Shown piece by piece: positions 26,862-34,253 of a stretch of DNA of 64,000 bases; the stretch's first letter is position 1; the number at the start of each line of letters is the position of its first letter. Source of the DNA: Variovorax paradoxus (GTDB taxonomy: Bacteria; Pseudomonadota; Gammaproteobacteria; Burkholderiales; Burkholderiaceae_C); NCBI RefSeq assembly GCF_030815975.1, contig NZ_JAUSXL010000002.1:3274501-3338500 (forward strand). Direction: 5' to 3'. A program made the translations under genes and the position numbers. The notes beneath the pieces are model-generated. The model saw nothing but the letters and a program-made list of their open reading frames with translations. It searched no databases and was not told the DNA's origin.

Positions 26862-27536
26862 TCAGGACAGTGCAAGCGAGATGTCGTTGGTTGGAACCTT
26901 GCGGTCGAAGGTCAGGTTGGCCTCGACGTGTTCCAGGTGTTCGGTCATGAGGCGCACGGCGCGCTCCTCGTCGCGCGCGGCCAGCGCCTTCACGATGTCG
27001 GCGTGCTCGTCGTTGGAGTGCTCGGCCGCGCTGGTGCTCTGGTACATCAGCGTGATGAGGGCGCAGCGCGAGATCAGCTCGCCGAGGATCTGCGCCAGCA
27101 CCTGGTTGCCCATGAGCTCGGCCATGCGCACGTGGAAGTCGCCGAGCAGCTCGGTGCGGCCCGAGATGTCCTCGCCCGACACGGCGGACTTCTCGAGCGC
27201 CACGTGTTCCTTGAGCGCCTTGATCTTGGCCGGCGTGACGGTGCGCACGAACTCTCGCGTCATCTCGGCCTCGAGCATGCGGCGCACCGCGAACACCTGC
27301 CTGGCCTCGTCGACGGCCGGCGTTGCCACGAAGGCGCCGCGCGCGGGCTCCAGGCGGATGAGCTTGTTCTGCGAGAGCTGGAACAGCGCCTGGCGCACCA
27401 GCGTGCGCGACACGCCGAAGTGGTCGGCCAGCTTCTGCTCGGCCAGCTTGGTGCCGGGCTGCAGCCGGTGCTCGACGATCGCCTTGGTGAGCGCGTCGAC
27501 GATCGAACGGGTGGTGGAGGACTCCATGTTTTTCAT
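26862..27536 (-). CDS. GntR family regulator, FadR subfamily (FCD), copy 2
   Basis: 224-residue repressor. The winged helix covers ~8-75 (SIVDALTKAIVEHRLQPGTKL, then LADHFGVSRTLVRQALFQLS), with an FCD domain from ~85 (VFAVRRMLEAEMTREF, GDFHVRMAELMGN, DEHADIV). ATGs at 27536 and 27527 are both possible; 27536 is used. A TGTATACA site lies only 21 bases upstream of the start, in the 82-bp region shared with the divergent HIU hydrolase, so autoregulation and control of both operons are likely. It heads the puuE operon, 7 bases before puuE. Confidence 0.9.
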   Translation of the reverse strand: MKNMESSTTRSIVDALTKAIVEHRLQPGTKLAEQKLADHFGVSRTLVRQALFQLSQNKLIRLEPARGAFVATPAVDEARQVFAVRRMLEAEMTREFVRTVTPAKIKALKEHVALEKSAVSGEDISGRTELLGDFHVRMAELMGNQVLAQILGELISRCALITLMYQSTSAAEHSNDEHADIVKALAARDEERAVRLMTEHLEHVEANLTFDRKVPTNDISLALS

Positions 27537-27557
27537 GATAGACCCAAAGCCGGTAAC

Positions 27558-27565
27558 TGTATACA
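27558..27565. promoter_or_regulatory. TGTATACA operator, site 3 (gntR/HIU hydrolase divergent promoter)
   Basis: 8-bp palindrome in AACTGTATACACTTTTGTCC, between the divergent GntR gene (21 bases away) and HIU hydrolase (53 bases away). The flanks match site 4 in front of puuD over AACTGTATACACTTT and a following GTCCAC, so the recognised element is probably longer than the core. Confidence 0.75.
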
Positions 27566-27618
27566 CTTTTGTCCACCGGAATTTCCCGCACCCGATTCCA
27601 TCATTGAAGGAGCGCCCC

Positions 27619-27969
27619 ATGGGCTTGAGCACTCACGTACTGGACACGATGCACGGCGGCCCCGCGGCCGGCATGGAGGTGGCGCTTTACACCACCCAAG
27701 GCGACGCCGCCACGCTGGTGAAACGCTTCACGCTGAATTCGGACGGCCGCAGCGACGCGCCGCTCTACGACAACCACTCGCTCAAGGTCGGCACCTACCG
27801 GCTGGTGTTCGACGTGGCGGCTTACTTCAAGGCGCGCGGCGTCAAGCTGCCCGAGCCCAACTTCCTGAACAAGGTGTCGCTGGACTTCGGCGTGGCGCAC
27901 ACCGACCAGCACTACCACGTGCCGCTGCTCGTGAGCCCGTGGAGCTACTCCACCTACCGCGGGTCGTGA
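27619..27969 (+). CDS. uraH: 5-hydroxyisourate hydrolase (transthyretin-like)
   Basis: 116-residue tetrameric enzyme converting 5-hydroxyisourate to OHCU. All active-site signatures are present: LSTHVLDTMHGGPA at the N-terminus, the Arg in the middle strand (FTLNSDGRSDAPL), the His of HTDQHYHVPLLVSPWSYSTY and the diagnostic C-terminal YRGS. The ATG at 27619 follows GAAGGAG. It lacks a signal peptide, so it is cytoplasmic. It is divergent from the GntR/puuE operon, with a TGTATACA site between. Confidence 0.95.
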   Translation: MGLSTHVLDTMHGGPAAGMEVALYTTQGDAATLVKRFTLNSDGRSDAPLYDNHSLKVGTYRLVFDVAAYFKARGVKLPEPNFLNKVSLDFGVAHTDQHYHVPLLVSPWSYSTYRGS

Positions 27970-27997
27970 CTCGCTCTTGTCCTCAGCAGCTTCGTGG

Positions 27998-28037
27998 AAC
28001 ACCGCGGAACCGGCTTTGCCGGGCCGCTGGTGTTGCC
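27998..28037. repeat. REP-like palindromic intergenic repeat, copy A
   Basis: A 37-bp sequence (28001-28037) is identical to 60084-60120. With the preceding AAC it folds as AACACCGCGG against CCGC-T-GGTGTT with an inner CCGGC-TTT-GCCGG stem. TTCGTG (27991-27996) and CACGAA further out extend the symmetry. It sits between the convergent ends of HIU hydrolase and a lipoprotein gene. The pattern is that of a dispersed REP element. Confidence 0.7.
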
Positions 28038-28094
28038 CCCGGCGAGGGGGTTGGCGGAGCGACACGAAGTGCGCGAAGACTGGGGGAGAGCCAG

Positions 28095-28601
28095 TTACTG
28101 CTGCCCTTCGGTCAGGGTATCGAGTTGGAAGCGCCCGCTCTTGTCCCAGAGCCAGGTGTCGGTCCAGGTGACCGCACCGAGGCGCGTGGCGGAGGGGAAG
28201 GGCGAGGCCTGCAGCACGGCGCGCTCGATTTCGGCGATGACCTCGGGCGCATGCTTGGGCGCGCGCATCCAATGCAGCGACACCACCTTGCCGCCGGCGT
28301 CGAGATTCACCTGCAGCGTGCCGACGGCATAGAGCATGGGCGGCAGCTGGCCGCTGTAGATGCGGGACCTGTTGGCTTCGTAGACGTGGCGCGCGGCGTC
28401 GCGGCGGTACTCGCGCGCGGTGGCCGCATTCGATGGGCGCGGCACGGCGCCGGCGACGGCTGCCGCCGCGCGCGGCTCGGTCTTGGTTTCGCTCAATTGG
28501 CCGGGAACGGCCCCGGGACTGCCGCAGCCGGCGAGCCAGAGCGAGGAAGAAAGAACGGATGCCGCCAATGCAAGGCGGCGCGGCGTAAGCTGACGTTTCA
28601 T
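28095..28601 (-). CDS. Putative lipoprotein with TonB C-terminal-like domain
   Basis: 168-residue protein. The ATG at 28601 opens a basic leader MKRQLTPRRL and a hydrophobic stretch ending in the lipobox LAGC-G, so it should be lipidated. A Pro/Ala-rich linker leads to a C-terminal domain (~80-165) with LYAVGTLQVNLDAGGKVVSLHW and AVLQASPFPSA, which resembles the TonB C-terminal fold found in energy-transducer-like periplasmic proteins. There is no membrane-anchored TonB N-terminus. It is transcribed away from xdhC, with 52 bases between starts. Function unknown. Confidence 0.7.
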   Translation of the reverse strand: MKRQLTPRRLALAASVLSSSLWLAGCGSPGAVPGQLSETKTEPRAAAAVAGAVPRPSNAATAREYRRDAARHVYEANRSRIYSGQLPPMLYAVGTLQVNLDAGGKVVSLHWMRAPKHAPEVIAEIERAVLQASPFPSATRLGAVTWTDTWLWDKSGRFQLDTLTEGQQ

Positions 28602-28653
28602 CGTCGGGTTATACCGTGAGTCTCGTGCAAACCCGCAACCGAAGGTATCGGAA

Positions 28654-29460
28654 ATGAACGGCATGGTCGATCAGCTGCTGGCCCGTCTCGCGCGCGAAGA
28701 CGCGGTGCTGGTGCGCGTCGAATCCACGCAGGGCTCGGCGCCGCGCGAGGCCGGCACCTGGATGGCGGTGTGGGCCGAAAGGCTCACGGGCACCATCGGC
28801 GGCGGCCAGCTCGAGTTCCAGGCCACGCAGGAGGCGCGCGAATTGCTCCACGGCCAGCGCGCCATCGATGGCGTCCAGCGCTATCCGCTCGGCCCGAGCC
28901 TGGGCCAATGCTGCGGCGGCGTGGTGTTTCTCTCTTACCGCCGCATCACGGCGGCCGATGCGCCGGCACTGCAGCGCGAACTGGTCGCGCAACTCGAACC
29001 CGTGGCGCTGTTCGGCGGCGGCCACGTGGGTGCCGCGCTCGCGCGGCTGCTGGCCGGCCTGCCGTTTTCGGTGCGCTGGATCGATAGCCGCGACGGCGTG
29101 TTCCCCGATGCACTGCCGGCGCAGATCGAGACCGAGCATTCCGAGCCCGTGCAGGACGCCGTGGCCGCACTCGCACCGGGCAGCCGCGTGCTGATCATGA
29201 GCTTCAGCCACGCCGAAGACCTGGACATCGTCATCGCCTGCCTCAAGCGCCTGCGCACGCACAACGACCTGCCCTACATCGGCCTGATCGGCAGCCGGAC
29301 CAAGTGGGCCACCTTCAGCCACCGGCTCGAGGCCCGCGGCTTCACGCCCCACGAGCTGGCGCGCATCACCTGTCCGATCGGCGTGCCCGGCATCACGGGC
29401 AAGGAGCCCGAAGTGATCGCGGTCGCGGTGGCGGCACAGTTGTTGCAATCGCTGGGCTAA
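28654..29460 (+). CDS. xdhC: Xanthine dehydrogenase accessory protein XdhC
   Basis: 268-residue maturation factor that binds and sulfurates the molybdenum cofactor and inserts it into XdhB. The N-terminal XdhC/CoxI domain has STQGSAPREAGTWM, GTIGGGQLEFQ and LGQCCGGVV, whose paired Cys suit Moco/sulfur handling. The C-terminal Rossmann-like domain has VALFGGGHVGAALARLL and a terminal GVPGITGKEPEVIAVAVAAQLL. It stands 26.5 kb away from xdhAB (55951-60014) instead of directly after xdhB. It lies 190 bases before puuD, with a TGTATACA site between. Confidence 0.93.
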   Translation: MNGMVDQLLARLAREDAVLVRVESTQGSAPREAGTWMAVWAERLTGTIGGGQLEFQATQEARELLHGQRAIDGVQRYPLGPSLGQCCGGVVFLSYRRITAADAPALQRELVAQLEPVALFGGGHVGAALARLLAGLPFSVRWIDSRDGVFPDALPAQIETEHSEPVQDAVAALAPGSRVLIMSFSHAEDLDIVIACLKRLRTHNDLPYIGLIGSRTKWATFSHRLEARGFTPHELARITCPIGVPGITGKEPEVIAVAVAAQLLQSLG

Positions 29461-29487
29461 CAAAAAAGCCCCGCCCTTTGCCAAAAC

Positions 29488-29495
29488 TGTATACA
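29488..29495. promoter_or_regulatory. TGTATACA operator, site 4 (puuD)
   Basis: 8-bp palindrome in AACTGTATACACTTTCGGTC, 156 bases upstream of puuD and 27 bases after the xdhC stop. Its flanks agree with site 3. The embedded TATACA-ACT could also serve as a -10 region, in which case the regulator would block polymerase binding. Confidence 0.72.
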
Positions 29496-29651
29496 CTTTC
29501 GGTCCACAACAAGCCGCAGCGGAGCGAGGCCCATTTCATGGAGCCTGCGTTCGCGGCACTTTCTCTGCTTACAGCGCCCGCAGTGGTGAGCAGGCTGAAA
29601 CCCCTTCGCGGCGACACGATGCGCCGCCAGGGTTGAGAGAGAGCACCACAC

Positions 29652-30857
29652 ATGGAAAGCTATTACCTCGACTGGGCCAACCTGCTGCTGCGCTGGGTCC
29701 ACGTCATCACCGCCATCGCCTGGATCGGCGCCTCCTTCTACTTCGTGATGCTGGACAACAGCCTCGAGAAGCCGCAGGACCCCGAGTCGCTCGACAAGGG
29801 CGTGGGCGGCGAGCAGTGGGCCGTGCACGGCGGCGGCTTCTACAACATGCAGAAGTACGCGCTGGCGCCCAAGAGGCTGCCGGACCACCTGCACTGGTCG
29901 TACTGGGAGAGCTACAGCACGTGGCTCACGGGCTTTGCGCTCTTCACCATGTCGTACCTGTGGAACGCGAGCACCTACCTGATCGACAAGTCGAAGATGG
30001 ATTGGCAGCCCGGCGCGGCCATCGGCGTGGCGCTGGCCTTCTTCGTCGTGTTCTGGATGGTCTACGACGGCATCTGCCAGATCTTCGGTCGCCGCAAGAA
30101 CGGCGACACCATCGTCGGCGTGCTGATCGCAGTGTTCATCGTCTTCGCGACCTGGCTGGCCTGCCAGTGGTTCGCGGGCCGCGCGGCCTTTTTGCTGGTG
30201 GGCGCGATGATGGCCACCACGATGAGCGGCAACGTGTTCTTCTGGATCATTCCGGGCCAGCGCAAGAACGTGCAGGCGCTGCGCGAGGGCCGCCCGGTCG
30301 ATCCGGTGCACGGGCAGCGCGGCAAGCAGCGCAGCGTGCACAACACCTACTTCACGCTGCCGGTGCTGTTCGCGATGCTGAGCAACCACTACAGCTTCAC
30401 CTACACGCACAAGTACAACTGGATCGTGCTGCTGCTGATCATGCTCGGCGGCGCGGCCATTCGCCAGTTCTTCGTGGTGCGGCACCGCTTCAAGCTCGGC
30501 AACGCGGGCAACCCGCTGCCTTATGCGCTGATCGGCATCGTGGTGCTGGGGCTCACCATCGTGTGGATGAAACCCGAGCCGGCCGCTACCCCCGCGGCGA
30601 CCGCAGCGGCGCCCGCGGTGGCGTTCAAGGACGTGCAGAAGGTGCTCGAGCAGCGCTGCTTCATGTGCCACGGCGAGGCCGTGCAGATGAAGAACGTGCG
30701 CGTCGACACGCCCGACCAGGTGGCGGCGCATGCGCAGGCCATCTACCAGCAGGTGGTGGTCACGAAGATCATGCCGATGAACAACGCGACCGGCATCACC
30801 GAAGAAGAACGCGCACTGATCGGCCGCTGGTTCCAGGCCGGGGCCAAGACCAACTAG
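29652..30857 (+). CDS. puuD: Membrane-bound cytochrome c urate oxidase PuuD
   Basis: 401-residue integral membrane enzyme oxidising urate to 5-hydroxyisourate, with electrons passed to the respiratory chain instead of directly making peroxide. The N-terminal urate oxidase domain has about eight membrane segments and begins LDWANLLLRWVHVITAIAWIGASFYF. Conserved His and Trp residues include NHYSFTYTHKYNW. After an Ala/Pro-rich linker (~310-325) a C-terminal cytochrome c domain carries C336-F-M-C339-H340 and a likely axial Met in VTKIMPMNN. Gene context (HIU hydrolase, UraD, XDH) fits the PuuD family described as a cytochrome c-fused urate oxidase. Start at 29652 after a GAGAGAG stretch. Confidence 0.93.
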   Translation: MESYYLDWANLLLRWVHVITAIAWIGASFYFVMLDNSLEKPQDPESLDKGVGGEQWAVHGGGFYNMQKYALAPKRLPDHLHWSYWESYSTWLTGFALFTMSYLWNASTYLIDKSKMDWQPGAAIGVALAFFVVFWMVYDGICQIFGRRKNGDTIVGVLIAVFIVFATWLACQWFAGRAAFLLVGAMMATTMSGNVFFWIIPGQRKNVQALREGRPVDPVHGQRGKQRSVHNTYFTLPVLFAMLSNHYSFTYTHKYNWIVLLLIMLGGAAIRQFFVVRHRFKLGNAGNPLPYALIGIVVLGLTIVWMKPEPAATPAATAAAPAVAFKDVQKVLEQRCFMCHGEAVQMKNVRVDTPDQVAAHAQAIYQQVVVTKIMPMNNATGITEEERALIGRWFQAGAKTN

Positions 30858-30933
30858 CTGGATCGGATAGACCGCGGTCAAGAGCGTGGGCCGCCGTTCG
30901 CAGCACAATCGCCGGATGGAGACAAAGCAAGCC

Positions 30934-32274
30934 ATGACCGCATCGAACCCGTCCTTCGGACCCGCACCCGATCCGCGCGAAGCACCGCGCGCCTTTCTCG
31001 AACATCTCTACCGCGTGGCGGTGGACCGCGCGCTGCCGCTGTCCACGCTGGGCGCGCATCTGCCCAAGCCGCCCAAGGGCCGCACGCTGGTGCTGGGCGC
31101 CGGCAAGGCCGGCGGCTCGATGGTGCAGGCGCTCGAAGCCCTGTGGCCGGCCGATGCGCCGCTCTCGGGCCTGGTCGTCACGCGCTACGACCACATTCCG
31201 CCGCGCCCGGAAGGCGTGCCACAGCGCGTGGAGATCGTCGAGGCCGCGCACCCGGTGCCCGATGCGGCCGGGCAGCAGGCGGCGGCGCGCATCCTCGCGC
31301 TCACGCAGGGCCTCACGGCCGACGACCTCGTGCTGTGCCTCATTTCCGGCGGCGGCTCGTCGCTGCTCGTCTTGCCGGCCGAAGGCCTCACGCTGGCCGA
31401 CAAGCAGCGCATCAACAAGCAGCTGCTCGACAGCGGCGCCGGCATCGGCGAGATGAACTGCGTGCGCAAGCACCTGTCGCGCATCAAGGGCGGCCGTCTT
31501 GCGGCGGCCTGCGCGCCGGCCCGGGTGGTCACGCTCACCATCAGCGACGTGCCGGGCGACGACGCGGCCGTCATCGCCAGCGGCCCCACGGTGCCCGATG
31601 CCACCACCTGCGCCGAGGCGCTGGCCATCCTCGACCGCTACAGCATCGAGGTGCCGGCGCCCGTGCGTGCGCAGCTCGAGAGCGGCGAACTCGAAACCCC
31701 GAAGCCGGGCGACGCGGTGTTCGCGGGCCATGAAGTCCACCTGATCGCCACGCCGCAGCAGTCGCTCGAAGCCGCGGCCAGGGCGGCGCGCGAGGCCGGC
31801 ATCGAGGCGCACATCCTCAGCGACGAGATCGAAGGCGAATCGCGCGAGGTCGGCAAGGTGCATGCGGCGCTGGCGCGCGCCGTGGCGCACCGCGGCCAGC
31901 CGTTCGCGCGGCCCTGCGTCATTCTTTCGGGCGGCGAGACCACGGTCACGATCCGCCCGCGCCAGCCGGGCCAAGCCAAGGGCCGCGGCGGCCGCGCCGG
32001 CGAACTCTGCATGGGCCTGGCCGGCGCGCTGATGGGCCAGCCGCAGGTCTGGGCGTTGGCCGCCGACACCGACGGCATCGATGGCGTGGAAGACAACGCC
32101 GGCGCCTTCGTCACGCCCGACACGCTGGCGCGCGCCTCCGCGGCCGGCAGGAAGCTGTCGGACCACCTGGACCGCAATGACGCCTACGGCTACTTCGACG
32201 CGATCGGCGACCTGTTTGTGACCGGCCCCACCAACACCAACGTCAACGACTTCCGCGCGCTGCTGATCCTGTAG
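30934..32274 (+). CDS. Glycerate 2-kinase (MOFRL family, GckA/TtuD type)
   Basis: 446-residue kinase making 2-phosphoglycerate from glycerate. Family segments are LVLGAGKAGGSMVQALE at the N-terminal nucleotide site, LCLISGGGSSLLVLPAEGLTL, GEMNCVRKHLSRIKGGRLA, and the C-terminal MOFRL domain with ILSGGETTVT, AADTDGIDGVEDNAGAFV and DLFVTGPTNTNVND. The ATG at 30934 has GGAG 12 bases upstream; an ATG at 30916 is also open. It is 76 bases after puuD. Glyoxylate released from allantoate enters central metabolism through glycerate in many purine degraders, so it is a logical final gene of this block. Confidence 0.88.
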   Translation: MTASNPSFGPAPDPREAPRAFLEHLYRVAVDRALPLSTLGAHLPKPPKGRTLVLGAGKAGGSMVQALEALWPADAPLSGLVVTRYDHIPPRPEGVPQRVEIVEAAHPVPDAAGQQAAARILALTQGLTADDLVLCLISGGGSSLLVLPAEGLTLADKQRINKQLLDSGAGIGEMNCVRKHLSRIKGGRLAAACAPARVVTLTISDVPGDDAAVIASGPTVPDATTCAEALAILDRYSIEVPAPVRAQLESGELETPKPGDAVFAGHEVHLIATPQQSLEAAARAAREAGIEAHILSDEIEGESREVGKVHAALARAVAHRGQPFARPCVILSGGETTVTIRPRQPGQAKGRGGRAGELCMGLAGALMGQPQVWALAADTDGIDGVEDNAGAFVTPDTLARASAAGRKLSDHLDRNDAYGYFDAIGDLFVTGPTNTNVNDFRALLIL

Positions 32275-32457
32275 CGGCTGCAACGGCAAAAGGGGCCGGT
32301 TTCCCGGCGCCGGCGGGCTTCGCGAACTCGGGTTAATCTATGCACCCGGCGGCAATTTGCCGCCGTTGTCGCAAGCGCACCTTCCGGGTGCCGCGCCGCG
32401 CACCCATCCAGATTTCCCCTTTTCACCATCATCCAGTCCCCGAAGGAAAAGTTCGCC

Positions 32458-33900
32458 ATGACCGCCACTTACACCGACACCCGCCTGCTGATCGACAACG
32501 AATGGGTCGACGCCACCGGCGGCAAGACGCTGGACGTCGTGAACCCGGCCACCGGCAAGGCCATCGGCAAGGTGGCGCACGCCAGCATCGCCGACCTCGA
32601 CCGTGCCCTGGCCGCAGCCCAGCGCGGCTTTGAAAAGTGGCGCAACACGCCCGCCAACGAGCGCGCCGCCGTGATGCGCCGCGCCGCTGGCCTGATCCGC
32701 GAACGCGCGCCTGAAATCGCCCGGCTGCTCACGCAGGAGCAGGGCAAGCCGCTGGCCGAAGCCAAGGGCGAAACGCTGGCCGCTGCCGACATCATCGAAT
32801 GGTTCGCCGACGAAGGCCGCCGCGTCTACGGCCGCATCGTGCCTTCGCGCAACCTGAATGCGCAGCAGCTGGTGATCAAGGAGCCGCTGGGCCCGGTCGC
32901 CGCGTTCACGCCCTGGAACTTCCCCATCAACCAGATCGTGCGCAAGCTCGGCGCCGCGCTGGCCACCGGCTGCTCGTTCCTGGTGAAGGCGCCCGAAGAA
33001 ACCCCGGCCTCGCCCGCCGCGCTGCTGCAGGCTTTTGTCGATGCCGGCATTCCGCCCGGCACCGTGGGCCTGGTGTTCGGCAACCCGGCCGAAATTTCCA
33101 ACTACCTGATCTCGCACCCGATCATCCGCAAGGTGACCTTCACGGGCTCCACGCCGGTCGGCAAGCAGCTGGCCGCGCTGGCCGGCTCGCACATGAAGCG
33201 CGTCACCATGGAACTGGGCGGCCACGCACCGGTGATCGTGGCAGAGGACGCCGACGTGGCGCTGGCCGTGAAGGCCGCGGGTGCCGCCAAGTTCCGCAAT
33301 GCGGGCCAGGTCTGCATCTCGCCCACCCGCTTCCTGGTGCACAACAGCCTGCGCGAGGAATTCGCCCGCACGCTGGTCAAGTACACCGAAGGCCTGAAGC
33401 TTGGCGACGGCCTGGCCGAAGGCACGACCCTCGGCCCGCTCGCCAATGCGCGCCGCCTCACGGCCATGGCCCACGTGCTGGACGATGCGCGCAAGAAGGG
33501 CGCAACCGTGGTCGCCGGCGGCGAACGCGTCGGCGACTCGGGCAACTTCTTCGCGCCCACGGTGCTGACGGACGTGCCGCTCGACGCCGACGTGTTCAAC
33601 AACGAACCCTTCGGCCCGATCGCGGCGATCCGCGGCTTCGACACGCTCGAAGAAGCGATCGCCGAAGCCAACCGCCTGCCGTTCGGCCTGGCCGGCTACG
33701 CTTTCACCAAGTCGATCAAGAGCGCGCACCTGCTGAGCCAGAAGCTCGAACTCGGCATGCTCTGGATCAACCAGCCCGCCACGCCCTCGCCGGAAATGCC
33801 GTTCGGCGGCGTGAAGGATTCAGGCTACGGCTCGGAAGGCGGCCCGGAGGCGCTCGAGGCTTACCTGAACACCAAGGCTGTTTCGATCATGAGCGTCTAA
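32458..33900 (+). CDS. NAD(P)-dependent aldehyde dehydrogenase (succinate-semialdehyde dehydrogenase-like)
   Basis: 480-residue ALDH. Visible motifs: cofactor region [34 protein letters not shown], general-base Glu in [13 protein letters not shown], catalytic Cys in [14 protein letters not shown], and [11 protein letters not shown]. The overall sequence resembles GabD/2-oxoglutarate-semialdehyde dehydrogenase types. The ATG at 32458 follows GAAGGAAAA. It is a single gene with its own terminator; a 183-bp gap separates it from glycerate kinase. Precise aldehyde substrate cannot be told. Confidence 0.85.
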   Translation: MTATYTDTRLLIDNEWVDATGGKTLDVVNPATGKAIGKVAHASIADLDRALAAAQRGFEKWRNTPANERAAVMRRAAGLIRERAPEIARLLTQEQGKPLAEAKGETLAAADIIEWFADEGRRVYGRIVPSRNLNAQQLVIKEPLGPVAAFTPWNFPINQIVRKLGAALATGCSFLVKAPEETPASPAALLQAFVDAGIPPGTVGLVFGNPAEISNYLISHPIIRKVTFTGSTPVGKQLAALAGSHMKRVTMELGGHAPVIVAEDADVALAVKAAGAAKFRNAGQVCISPTRFLVHNSLREEFARTLVKYTEGLKLGDGLAEGTTLGPLANARRLTAMAHVLDDARKKGATVVAGGERVGDSGNFFAPTVLTDVPLDADVFNNEPFGPIAAIRGFDTLEEAIAEANRLPFGLAGYAFTKSIKSAHLLSQKLELGMLWINQPATPSPEMPFGGVKDSGYGSEGGPEALEAYLNTKAVSIMSV

Positions 33901-33935
33901 GCAGCCGTTCGGTCTGCCGGCGTTTCTTTCTTCGG

Positions 33936-33972
33936 AAAGGCGGCATCGCTTCGCGGCGGTGTCGCTTTTTTT
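33936..33972 (+). terminator. Rho-independent terminator after the aldehyde dehydrogenase
   Basis: A 14-bp stem with a few G-T pairs, arm AAAGGCGGCATCGC (33936-33949), loop TTCGCG, arm GCGGTGTCGCTTTT (33956-33969). It runs into seven consecutive T (33966-33972), 36 bases after the stop codon. Confidence 0.85.
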
Positions 33973-33992
33973 ATGCCCTTGTTTCCAGGGCG

Positions 33993-34231
33993 CGCTCCCG
34001 CCGATGGGGTACCTTGTTCCGCGAATGTCCCCCGCCCTTCGGGCTCCTCCTTAATTTCGCTGCGCAAGGCACCCCATCGACGGGAGCGTTGGAAAGAGCG
34101 GTGGTTGATCAGCGATACACCAGCAGCGTGCCCAGGTGCACAGGGCATCGGGTGCTCCCCGCAGCGAAATCAAGGAGGAGGCCGAAGGCCGGGGGACATT
34201 CGCGGAGGGGAGTACCCGGTGTCCTGTGCAC
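33993..34231. repeat. Nested inverted-repeat element (two opposed copies of a ~46-bp core, each within its own palindrome)
   Basis: Arms at 33993-34015 and 34066-34088 pair at 21 of 23 bases. Arms at 34136-34160 and 34207-34231 pair at 22 of 25. The loop of the first (34019-34064) is an inverted copy of the loop of the second (34160-34205), differing at only three positions. The element therefore holds three levels of symmetry. It has no ORF with coding character and fills the convergent gap between the aldehyde dehydrogenase and the Mg2+ ATPase. It could be a MITE-like or REP-derived element, or serve as a bidirectional terminator. Confidence 0.75.
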
Positions 34232-34253
34232 GCGCCCTGAACAAAGCAAAACG

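Noticed and set aside
33993..34231. Nested palindrome as integron attC sites
   Set aside because: No recognisable attC core sites (RYYYAAC/GTTRRRY), no cassette-like ORFs and no integrase nearby.
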